This document shows, piece by piece, positions 57,251-64,000 of a DNA stretch of 64,000 nt (position 1 is the stretch's first letter; the number at the start of each line of letters is the position of its first letter). The notes below the pieces were generated by a model. It had not been told where the DNA came from. It saw only the letters and a program-made list of their open reading frames with translations, and did no database searches. Source of the DNA: Leptospira yanagawae serovar Saopaulo str. Sao Paulo = ATCC 700523 (GTDB lineage Bacteria; Spirochaetota; Leptospiria; Leptospirales; Leptospiraceae). The DNA lies in assembly GCF_000332475.2 (NCBI RefSeq), contig NZ_AOGX02000024.1, forward strand, positions 421,406 through 485,405. The letters run 5' to 3'. A program made the translations under genes and the position numbers.

Positions 57251-57290
57251 ACGGCCACCTAACTTTCTTAAGATTTGGTTGGTCGTTTTT
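57251..57290 (+). terminator. Likely rho-independent terminator
   Basis: A stem of about nine pairs with one bulge (57251-57259 with 57277-57286) is followed by five T. It lies just after the small membrane-protein gene. Confidence 0.5.
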
Positions 57291-57363
57291 CCTTACTTTT
57301 TATTGGGAATTCAATCAGATACATTGTATTTCTTTTGTTTTTCAATGATCTTTGCTAAATCTT

Positions 57364-57750
57364 TCAGAAAATAAATTTTCTGTTTATCTTTCCTTTTCCA
57401 TTCTCTTTTGTGATATATTCATAATATGTTTCAGTTACTGATACAATTCTGATTTCGGATTCTGAACCAATTTCATTTCCAAGGAAAGGATCATTTAGTT
57501 CTGTTGTTTTTAGAATGTAAGAACACGGATCCATCCAAGTTATGTTTTCTACCTTATAAAATGTTTCGTACAATCGATGTTGGCGTTGGAAGTTTTCATT
57601 CCTTTCAATGATGATGAATAAATCTGGAGATGCTTCATAATAGAACATCCCTTTTTTGACCCGAGTACAATCAAGCTGTCTGTTCGCTGCATAGGCATTG
57701 GGGTTTAACACTGAGATCATAATCATTAGGGAAACTAACAGTAACTTCAT
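57364..57750 (-). CDS. Hypothetical exported protein
   Basis: A 128-residue protein with a signal peptide (MKLLLVSLMIMISVLNPNAYA). The mature domain has two cysteines (QLDCTRVKKG; WMDPCSYIL) likely to form a disulfide, and a beta-rich C-terminus. GGAAG lies about nine bases before the ATG. Function unknown. It is divergent from the polymerase operon. Confidence 0.7.
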   Translation of the reverse strand: MKLLLVSLMIMISVLNPNAYAANRQLDCTRVKKGMFYYEASPDLFIIIERNENFQRQHRLYETFYKVENITWMDPCSYILKTTELNDPFLGNEIGSESEIRIVSVTETYYEYITKENGKGKINRKFIF

Positions 57751-57859
57751 TTTGATGCACTTCCTACAAATTCCAAACCATTTGATTCATTTCCATCGGA
57801 ATGTGGGAAAAAATCAAGAATTATGTCACATAAGTTCTTCGCTTCCCTCTTTTTACAGG

Positions 57860-57920
57860 AAGTGAAAAAAGTAAGTACAAGTAAATTTCACTTTACATAT
57901 TTTTACTAAACATATATATA
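57860..57920 (+). promoter_or_regulatory. Promoter and candidate operator of the polymerase operon
   Basis: A sigma-70-like promoter, TTTACA (57892-57897), 17 bases, TATATA (57915-57920), starts transcription about two bases before the ATG at 57929, so the message may be leaderless. A perfect 8-base inverted repeat (AAGTGAAA at 57860-57867, TTTCACTT at 57886-57893, 18-base spacer) and a nested GTAAA/TTTAC repeat overlap the -35 box, a good place for a repressor. Confidence 0.45.
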
Positions 57921-57928
57921 GTTATCCT

Positions 57929-58534
57929 ATGGAACTCGCAGAACAAAGTCATTCTTCCTCCAATATCTACGAACCCATACAAAACTGGAACCAAAAGGAC
58001 TTGGGACTTCTCACGGGTGAAAGGGGGATGTACAAACTCGCCCACTATTGGCAATATGCACTTGTCTGTTCAGGGTTTCAGGTATTCAATTTGGACTGCG
58101 CCATCCGGTTTAACCCCTTTACCATCACGGAAGAAACCAGGAAACAAAATCTTGCACCAGAACCTTTTTTAGAGCAAATTCAAATCCAAAGAGCCTTCAC
58201 GCCGTACCAAATCTTAGATGCCTTACAAAATATATTAAAAGAAAAAAGAGAAAATACCATCTACTTTATGTTAGCTCCCTGCAAACAATTCTTAGATGGA
58301 GATGTGAAAGATGACGAAGGAATCTATCTATTACATTTGATGTTAAACTTTATAGAAAAATTTCCCACAGAAAACATACCACTACTCATCATTGAGTCGT
58401 GGACCTACTCACACCAAAACTTCAAACTTTTTTTCCCAAAACTCTTACGTGTTTCCCAAACCCTATGGGAACTCAAAACAGAAAAAGGACTCTCTAGGAT
58501 CCGGACACGAAAAACATCCCTTACAGGAGCATAA
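57929..58534 (+). CDS. Degenerate RecA/Rad51-like protein of the polymerase operon
   Basis: A 201-residue protein with a RecA-like ATPase pattern. LGLLTGERGMYKLAHYW (residues about 25-41) occupies the Walker A place and keeps G30, G33 and K36 but lacks the usual GKT/S end. GFQVFNLDCAIRFNPFTI resembles the strand after the P-loop of Rad51/XRCC2-type proteins. The Walker B position (IYFMLAPCKQFLDGD) lacks the usual Asp. It is probably a non-hydrolysing adaptor, like ImuA or Rad51 paralogues. First gene of an operon with a small protein and a family B polymerase; the role is inferred. Confidence 0.65.
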   Translation: MELAEQSHSSSNIYEPIQNWNQKDLGLLTGERGMYKLAHYWQYALVCSGFQVFNLDCAIRFNPFTITEETRKQNLAPEPFLEQIQIQRAFTPYQILDALQNILKEKRENTIYFMLAPCKQFLDGDVKDDEGIYLLHLMLNFIEKFPTENIPLLIIESWTYSHQNFKLFFPKLLRVSQTLWELKTEKGLSRIRTRKTSLTGA

Positions 58535-58535
58535 A

Positions 58536-58802
58536 ATGGGCAGAACCATTTCCCCTTATTCTCGCCAAATGTTGCAAATCGAAGAAAATTTATCTGATTT
58601 TCGAAGAGCCCTTCGAAAGGCCGACCAAGAAATCTTCGATGATCTCATTCGAATTTCCAAGTTACAGGTGCAAGCTGGTGTAATGGCTTCACTTCCCTAT
58701 CCGATTGATTCCATGCTTTTATCCATGATGATTCAATTAAAAAAAGAACTAAACGAATTAACCGAAATCAAAAGAAAACTAATAGAGGATTCAAAACTAT
58801 AG
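58536..58802 (+). CDS. Small helical protein of the polymerase operon
   Basis: An 88-residue helical protein with a likely coiled coil: QIEENLSDFRRALRKADQEI, then LMMIQLKKELNELTEIKRKLIED near the C-terminus. The ATG at 58536-58538 has AGGAG six bases upstream and follows the RecA-like gene's stop by one base. No known family. Its position between a RecA-like adaptor and a polymerase suggests a linking or loading role. Confidence 0.7.
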   Translation: MGRTISPYSRQMLQIEENLSDFRRALRKADQEIFDDLIRISKLQVQAGVMASLPYPIDSMLLSMMIQLKKELNELTEIKRKLIEDSKL

Positions 58803-58845
58803 TTAGTGAAAAAAAACTTCAAATCAATGTAAACCCCAATCAAAT

Positions 58846-61470
58846 ATGGAAATTTATAAAGGATATCTCTTTGATATCTACCACTCGGAACAAAAAATTT
58901 ATCTTTGGATCAAATCAGATTCAGGTGAGTTAAAACTTTTTGTTGATGAATACTTTCCCATTATTTACGCCAACGCATCACCAACAATTCTTAAAAAATT
59001 AGTAAAACGATTTTATGAATTAGATGCATTGGCTGAAATTCCTACTTTTACAGAAAAAAGATTATTTTATCAAAACAAAAGCATCCCTGTTTTAAAACTT
59101 GTCATATCGAAACCGCAACTCTTGCCAAAAATCACAAACAAACTTTTTAATTTATATGGAAAATATGATATCTACCATTCCGATATCGAAATCACCACAG
59201 GATATATGGTAGAAAAAAACATCTATCCACTTGCTTTCCTTAGAATCGAATACGAAGTTTCCAAAAATCAACTCAATCATATAAAAAACATCAAAGCACT
59301 CACTGACATCAATGAGTTGGACTATGAAGTTCCAGAATTAAAAGCGATTTCCCTTTATTTAGAAAAAAGTCACAGGCACCCATTCCAAGAAAATACTCTC
59401 ATCGCAGAAACTGCACAAAAAACATACCAAATCCCAACTAAAAATGGAATCACTCTCATCCAAAACCTAAATGAAATTTTCAAAAATCACGACCCTGATA
59501 TTGTATTGTCCTCCTTTGGAGACCAAGTGATATTCCCTTATTTATTCAAAACTGCACAAGATAATCACCTAACAACAGAATTTGATAGAGACAAAACAAG
59601 TTTAATTAGGCGATCTATCCAAACCCAAGGAACAAGTTTTAATACCTATGGCACCATTGTTTATAGAGCCCCCTCTTACCCTCTTTTTGGAAGATGGCAT
59701 ATTGACTCCCGAAATAGTTTTGTCTACAAAGAAGCAGAACTCATAGGGATCATCGAACTCTCTCGAATATCCAGATTACCAATTCAAAAAATGGCAAGAG
59801 CTTCCACAGGAAAAGCACTCACTTACATCGAAGTAGATGTGGCCCTTCGAATGAACTACCTTGTCCCTTGGCAAAAAAGTGCATTAGAATCCGAAAAATC
59901 CGCCTTACAATTATTAAATGCAGATAAAGGTGGACTTGTTTTCCAAGCTGATATACAAAATGGATTTGTATTAGAAAATGTAGCACAACTCGATTTTTCG
60001 CAAATGTATCCAAGTATTATGGTGACACATAATATCTCTCCAGAAACAATCAACTGTTTATGTTGCGAAGGTGAAGAAAACATCGAAAAAGTTCCTTCAC
60101 TGGGCTATAGAATTTGTACCAAACGAAAAGGAATTGTCTCAGAAGCATTGGCACATATTGTCCAAAGACGTAACCATTACAAAGAACAAAAAAAAAACAA
60201 TCACCCCAACTCAATCAATATCCAATCTAAACAATCAAGTTTAAAATGGATGTTAGTAACTTCATTTGGATATCTCGGTTACAGAAATGCAAAATTCGGA
60301 AAACTCGAAAGCCACGAAGCCGTTACTGCATTCGGAAGAGAAAAATTGATCATAGCAAAAGAAGTATCAGAAGAATACAATTATAATGTTGTACACGGAA
60401 TTACAGACAGTATATTCATCCAAAAAAAGGACAAAAGTCCAATTTCAAAAGAAGACTTAACGATGGTTTGCCTAGAAATAGAGAAACGCACTAAAATCAA
60501 AATGGAAATTGAAGGGATATATTCGTGGTTAAGTTTTCCACCCTCAACACAAGATGAAAAACTGCCTGTTGCCAACCGATACATGGGTTGTTTTGTAAAC
60601 GGCCAATTTAAAGGTCGAGGCATTATCACCAGAAGAAAAGATTTTCCAAAACTTATCCGTGAAGCACAAAACCATATGATACAATGGATGTGCCAATTCA
60701 AAACCATAAAAGAAATGCAGTCAAAAGAAAACGAAATCATCGATTTATTTTATTCGTATGATCAAAAACTAGTAACTGGTGACCTAAATTGGAAAGACCT
60801 TATCATACAAAAGTCAACATCGAAAGAACCAGAAGACTACACCGTTGACGCACCGAGTACAATCGCAGTTAAAGACTTAATGGAAATGGGAGTGCGTGTC
60901 CAAGCTGGTGAAAAAATTAAATATATAGTTCTGAACCAAAAATCGAAAAAAAAAGGGGAACGGTACCTCACCATCGAACGTATGGAAAAAAAAGAAAACA
61001 CAAACGAAAGCCTTAATAGTAAAGGTGATAGGGAAAGTAGAGGCCAAGGTAACCATTTTAAAAATACAAACGAGAAAAACAAAAAGATAATGCAAATTGA
61101 TCAAAATATAAACAAAAAATTATCAGATACAAGTGACCCTTATCCAAATGCCCAAAAAGAGATCAAAAATATTACGAGAAATGACAAAGAAATTTTCAAA
61201 ACAACAACTTATAATCTGAATGAAATATCTCATTCCCGACCTTATCACAACGGAACAACACCAAAATCCGATCACAAAACACCAAAATACGACCGCAGGT
61301 ATTATAGAAACCTTTTGCTTAAATCTTTCAAAGAAATTTGGATCGGCATCTCCAGTTTCAAAAACTTTGAAATACTAATAAGCGAAGATACATTTTTACC
61401 CTTCTCCCTAGAAAAAAACCAAAACTATTGCAAAACCATCAATACCGCCAACTCTATTTTTATTGCATAA
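58846..61470 (+). CDS. Family B DNA polymerase with inactivated proofreading domain
   Basis: An 874-residue family B polymerase. Polymerase motif A is DFSQMYPSIM (D383), motif B is KWMLVTSFGYLGY (K467 onward) and motif C is HGITDS (D521). Motif C's first Asp is replaced by Ile, but the second, catalytic Asp remains. The exonuclease region (about 165-320) lacks the three exo motifs: ISLYLE replaces DIE, SSFGDQVIFPYL replaces NxxFD, and the YxxxD stretch is absent. It should copy DNA without proofreading. A Lys/Asn-rich tail (about 730-874) is unusual and may bind DNA or partners. Part of a three-gene operon. Confidence 0.85.
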   Translation: MEIYKGYLFDIYHSEQKIYLWIKSDSGELKLFVDEYFPIIYANASPTILKKLVKRFYELDALAEIPTFTEKRLFYQNKSIPVLKLVISKPQLLPKITNKLFNLYGKYDIYHSDIEITTGYMVEKNIYPLAFLRIEYEVSKNQLNHIKNIKALTDINELDYEVPELKAISLYLEKSHRHPFQENTLIAETAQKTYQIPTKNGITLIQNLNEIFKNHDPDIVLSSFGDQVIFPYLFKTAQDNHLTTEFDRDKTSLIRRSIQTQGTSFNTYGTIVYRAPSYPLFGRWHIDSRNSFVYKEAELIGIIELSRISRLPIQKMARASTGKALTYIEVDVALRMNYLVPWQKSALESEKSALQLLNADKGGLVFQADIQNGFVLENVAQLDFSQMYPSIMVTHNISPETINCLCCEGEENIEKVPSLGYRICTKRKGIVSEALAHIVQRRNHYKEQKKNNHPNSINIQSKQSSLKWMLVTSFGYLGYRNAKFGKLESHEAVTAFGREKLIIAKEVSEEYNYNVVHGITDSIFIQKKDKSPISKEDLTMVCLEIEKRTKIKMEIEGIYSWLSFPPSTQDEKLPVANRYMGCFVNGQFKGRGIITRRKDFPKLIREAQNHMIQWMCQFKTIKEMQSKENEIIDLFYSYDQKLVTGDLNWKDLIIQKSTSKEPEDYTVDAPSTIAVKDLMEMGVRVQAGEKIKYIVLNQKSKKKGERYLTIERMEKKENTNESLNSKGDRESRGQGNHFKNTNEKNKKIMQIDQNINKKLSDTSDPYPNAQKEIKNITRNDKEIFKTTTYNLNEISHSRPYHNGTTPKSDHKTPKYDRRYYRNLLLKSFKEIWIGISSFKNFEILISEDTFLPFSLEKNQNYCKTINTANSIFIA

Positions 61471-61505
61471 ACATTAAAAAAATATCAAAAAAAAACTAAA
61501 ATACT

Positions 61506-61730
61506 ATGCCTGTTATACGAGAAAAAAGAACACCAAACAAAAAAACATTTGAAGAAACAACCCTCAAATCAAGAATCAGATTCACTTTTCATTCAATGGG
61601 AGTGAGGGGGCGAAGCTATGCCCAACACCCCTATTCACAAAAATACAAGGATGCCGAATCAGGAATTATGTCCCATAAAGAAAAAACTCCATTATCATAC
61701 AACATAAAGGCAAATAAACCAATCAATTAA
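61506..61730 (+). CDS. Small basic hypothetical protein
   Basis: A 74-residue reading frame, rich in Lys/Arg/Ser/Thr (MPVIREKRTPNKKTFEET ... FHSMGVRGRSYAQHPY). No clear ribosome-binding site. It is 35 bases after the polymerase and could be its fourth gene, or a chance frame in the gap before the cassette array. The remaining spacer to 61840 shows nothing further. Confidence 0.35.
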   Translation: MPVIREKRTPNKKTFEETTLKSRIRFTFHSMGVRGRSYAQHPYSQKYKDAESGIMSHKEKTPLSYNIKANKPIN

Positions 61731-61830
61731 CACACGCTCTAACTACAAAAAAAACAATGCGCTTACATCCCACAATAAAGCAATAAAACAAAATAGAATT
61801 TACCACCGCATTGCCAACAATAACTAACAT

Positions 61831-61851
61831 GCATAAATCATTCGTTATACG
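61831..61851 (+). other. Integron core-site-like sequence (possible attI or attC remnant)
   Basis: ATTCGTTATACG at 61840-61851 matches the 3' end of both downstream attC-like elements (11 of 12 bases with the first), including the GTTATAC core at 61844-61850. An imperfect GCATAA/TTATAC mini-palindrome surrounds it. It is placed right before the first cassette gene, as attI or a truncated attC would be. Confidence 0.45.
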
Positions 61852-61870
61852 ACATTTTGTAAAAATAAAT

Positions 61871-62755
61871 ATGAAAACAAAAATTACTCTCTTACTCTTA
61901 TTCATCTCGCCAATTTACGCTCAAGTTGATCCAGTTAATAGCCAAAAGCTATGGATTTTCTCTCTTTCAAAAATTGGTTCTTCAATTGTTCCATATGAAA
62001 AAGAACAATTTACCGATATTTTTGGACCGTATAAATCTGATCCAAGACGAAATATTAATAGTTATGAATTTGCCGCACAGAAAAAATTTGAAGATTCAAA
62101 ATTTGCTTTTTACTTTGATTTCTTTGAACTTACTAAACGAGATTATTCTTTAAAATATATAGACTTTCAAAATAGAAGCAATATTAAAGAAACGCCAACT
62201 CCTATAGGAAATTATTTTAGATCACAAATTAGATTAGGATTTTCTTACTCTATTTTTAATAATGTAAGTATTTCGTTTGGTTCTCGATACTTTCGTTCCG
62301 AACTTACTGATGGATTTCTGAATCAATTTTATGTTAATTTTGGACAAAAGTATCTTGGTCCTGAAATTTCTATTCAAACAAAAACGAAATTTTTAGATAA
62401 TTTCTTCATCGCTACTAGAATAAGCCTTTTTCTACTCTATGGTAAATCTATACATAATTATTCATTCGTATCTGCTCGAACTGATCAAGGATATATTGAT
62501 GTTAATATTGAACCTTATACGAGAGTTCAAGGAAATGAGTTTTTACTAAAATTCGGATATTATTTTACAAATAACCTTTTCTTTACAATCGGATTTAGAT
62601 CTACTCTATTAAGAATCAGGCCAGACGATCTTAGAGTATATTCAGGAGATTCAAGATTTGATAATCAAATGAATATTGAATATGGATTGCGAAAGGAAAA
62701 TTCATATACAGACTATATGCAATCAATTATTCTTGAATTAGGAATCGAATTATAA
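61871..62755 (+). CDS. Exported beta-barrel-like protein in gene cassette 1
   Basis: A 294-residue protein with a signal peptide (MKTKITLLLLFISPIYA). The mature part has many alternating aromatic/polar stretches typical of outer-membrane beta strands (KFAFYFDFFEL, RSQIRLGFSYSIF, NVSISFGSRYF, LFFTIGFRSTLL). Much more AT-rich than its neighbours. The ATG at 61871 lies just after the core site; an earlier in-frame ATG at 61811 precedes that site and is unlikely. Function unknown; a surface protein is the best guess. Confidence 0.65.
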   Translation: MKTKITLLLLFISPIYAQVDPVNSQKLWIFSLSKIGSSIVPYEKEQFTDIFGPYKSDPRRNINSYEFAAQKKFEDSKFAFYFDFFELTKRDYSLKYIDFQNRSNIKETPTPIGNYFRSQIRLGFSYSIFNNVSISFGSRYFRSELTDGFLNQFYVNFGQKYLGPEISIQTKTKFLDNFFIATRISLFLLYGKSIHNYSFVSARTDQGYIDVNIEPYTRVQGNEFLLKFGYYFTNNLFFTIGFRSTLLRIRPDDLRVYSGDSRFDNQMNIEYGLRKENSYTDYMQSIILELGIEL

Positions 62756-62768
62756 CATACAAAACGTC

Positions 62769-62929
62769 GTATAACAGCGACTTACCGCTACGCTTCGGGA
62801 CAAGCCCTCGCTCGGGCTGCGCCAAATTCCCCTTCTGGCATTCGCCTTGCGTTCGCAAGCTACATGCCAGTCCCTAACGTCCCGTTGGGACTCAGGGTCG
62901 GGGAACTTCGGTAAGTCTATTCGTTATGC
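62769..62929 (+). repeat. attC-like cassette recombination site 1
   Basis: A 161-base palindromic element after cassette gene 1. GTATAAC (62769-62775) and ACTTACCG (62780-62787) pair with CGGTAAGT (62909-62916) and GTTATGC (62923-62929). These correspond to the R''-L''-L'-R' arms of an integron attC site, with recombination expected after the G of GTTATGC. The interior folds into several hairpins and is shared with the second element at 63657-63818. Confidence 0.6.
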
Positions 62930-62952
62930 GCAATAAATTAAAAAATATTAAT

Positions 62953-63612
62953 ATGAAACCTCTTTTTCTTTTACTGTTAAGTATGCTGGCCTTAACTTTT
63001 TGTAATAAATCTGAAACTCTTGAAAGACTAGAAACAGACAATTTAAACAAAAGTTCAACTTTACCAAAATATTCTTACTATACTACTTCAAAAATTTTAA
63101 ATATCAGAGAATCTACAAATAATAACTCAAAAGTCATTGGTAACATAAAAAAATGTGAAAAAGTAGCAATTGTAGATACTGATTTAAGTTACAACGAAAA
63201 CAAAGGTAATTTTGTAAAAATTAAAACCTTGAAAGGATTAATCGGATTTGTTCCCTATCAGTTTCTAAAGTTTATCGATCAGAAAGATACTTCTCCTTTA
63301 ATCTTTGATTTAGATTATAATAAAGATCCTTTTGATATTACTAGAAAATGGTCCTTTTATCAGGATGATCCAAATTTAATTATTGAATTCAGAAATGATC
63401 TATCTGTAAGTCTCGAAAACTCATTTAAAAATATTGAGTTCTCAAATCAAAAAGTTAAAAAAGAGAATTTTACATATATATACGACGGGTGCTGCAATGC
63501 TCAAATTTCTTTAGAATCAGGTAAACAAATAGAAATTAATATCATTAATTTTGAAGACAAAAAATCAATTTTAATGAATTGTATGTTTGCAAATCCAGAT
63601 TTCGGAAATTAA
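62953..63612 (+). CDS. SH3-domain lipoprotein in gene cassette 2
   Basis: A 219-residue lipoprotein: signal MKPLFLLLLSMLALTFC, lipobox ALTFC. A bacterial SH3-like domain at about 38-95 includes ILNIRESTNNNSKVIGNIKK and LKGLIGFVPYQFLKF. The C-terminal part is unknown. Strongly AT-rich. The ATG at 62953 begins the signal peptide; an in-frame ATG at 62926 lies within the recombination site. Bacterial SH3 domains often bind cell wall or proteins. Confidence 0.65.
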   Translation: MKPLFLLLLSMLALTFCNKSETLERLETDNLNKSSTLPKYSYYTTSKILNIRESTNNNSKVIGNIKKCEKVAIVDTDLSYNENKGNFVKIKTLKGLIGFVPYQFLKFIDQKDTSPLIFDLDYNKDPFDITRKWSFYQDDPNLIIEFRNDLSVSLENSFKNIEFSNQKVKKENFTYIYDGCCNAQISLESGKQIEINIINFEDKKSILMNCMFANPDFGN

Positions 63613-63656
63613 CATGAAATTAATTATTATAATTAATTTCTAAAATAATTTACTGC

Positions 63657-63818
63657 GCATAACAGCGACTTACCGCTTCGCTTCGGCACAAGGCCTCGCT
63701 CGGCCTGCGGCAAATTCCCCTTCTGGCATTCGCCTTGCTTTCGCAAGCTACATGCCAGTCCCTAACGTCCCGTCGGGACTCAGGGTCGGGGAACTTCGGT
63801 AAGTCTAGTTCGTTATAC
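63657..63818 (+). repeat. attC-like cassette recombination site 2
   Basis: A 162-base element highly similar to 62769-62929. The arms are GCATAAC (63657-63663), ACTTACCG (63668-63675), CGGTAAGT (63797-63804) and GTTATAC (63812-63818). Internal stems co-vary with the first copy: AGGCC/GGCCT here, AGCCC/GGGCT there. It ends cassette 2. Confidence 0.6.
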
Positions 63819-64000
63819 GCAATATCCAAAAAGTGATTAAGATACTCTTGGTAAGTAATTACGCCAATATCTTTGAATTAACGCATTTTCATTCATGCGA
63901 TTCGTTCTATCGCAGCTCCGTTGGTTAAAGTAGAAAATTTTAATGAAAATTTTCACTTTAAGAAATAAGAATTAAGAAAAAGATGAACTAAAGATAGAAA
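63819..64000. other. Start of a further cassette or array end, no gene seen
   Basis: About 180 AT-rich bases after the second attC-like site, with no convincing reading frame on either strand. It is probably the 5' part of a third cassette that continues beyond the window. Confidence 0.3.

Noticed and set aside
57929..61470. SOS (LexA) box upstream of the polymerase operon
   Set aside because: The inverted repeats do not match a LexA box that I could state with confidence; left as an unassigned operator.
62926..62952. Upstream ATG for the cassette 2 lipoprotein
   Set aside because: It lies inside the attC-like R' arm and would put nine extra residues before a standard lipoprotein signal.

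Overview
This window looks like chromosome of a spirochaete, most probably a saprophytic-type Leptospira. The reasons are two short FlaB-type flagellins, many lipoproteins with loose spirochaetal lipoboxes, several TPR proteins, dense overlapping operons, and low-GC DNA. The species is inferred from gene content; no rRNA or tRNA gene was seen.

Layout. 1-5.5 kb (minus): rpsF-ssb-rpsR-rplI-dnaB-aspS-phoH, a replication/translation operon that runs off the left edge. 5.6-10.2 kb: a membrane protein, a CapA-type phosphoesterase, a lipoprotein and a TPR protein. 10.2-16.1 kb (plus): a tight cluster with a membrane protein, a cysteine desulfurase-like enzyme, a membrane-anchored CHAT protease, an exported protein, a sigma factor and a small partner. 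It ends near a candidate small RNA with its own promoter and terminator. 16.3-25.5 kb: ychF, a pseudouridine synthase, a DUF2797 protein, a NamZ-like (DUF1343) lipoprotein, an LPP20/FlgT-like lipoprotein, a histidine kinase/response regulator pair, a rhodanese and a cyclophilin. 25.7-32.4 kb: a KefF/KefB-type pair, a DedA/ATP-grasp fusion, a DoxX-like protein, a hydrolase and a class III adenylate cyclase. 33-36 kb: two flagellin genes whose leaders share a two-hairpin architecture expected for CsrA control. 36.2-43.7 kb (minus): a long operon from a 50-residue protein through ribH, nusB, a TPR protein, a methyltransferase, a DEAD-box helicase and an amidase to a GerM-like protein. 43.8-49.4 kb: a SET protein, a GH57 branching-type enzyme with a DUF4912 partner, hpf, and a sigma/anti-sigma pair. 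49.5-54.6 kb: mutL interrupted by one in-frame UGA, a Fur-family regulator, a flavin reductase and purL. 54.6-57.8 kb: lipoproteins (one LpoB-like) around a GC-rich structured spacer.

The right end is the most unusual part. At 57.9-61.5 kb a three-gene operon encodes a degenerate RecA/Rad51-like protein, a small helical protein and a family B DNA polymerase with an intact polymerase centre but a ruined proofreading site. I propose this is a PolB-based, possibly mutagenic, repair module. From 61.84 kb to the right edge lies an integron-type cassette array: two AT-rich genes for exported proteins, each followed by a ~161-bp attC-like palindrome. No integrase is visible.

The loci most worth testing are the polymerase module, the cassette array, the mutL nonsense codon, the flagellin leaders and the CHAT-sigma cluster.
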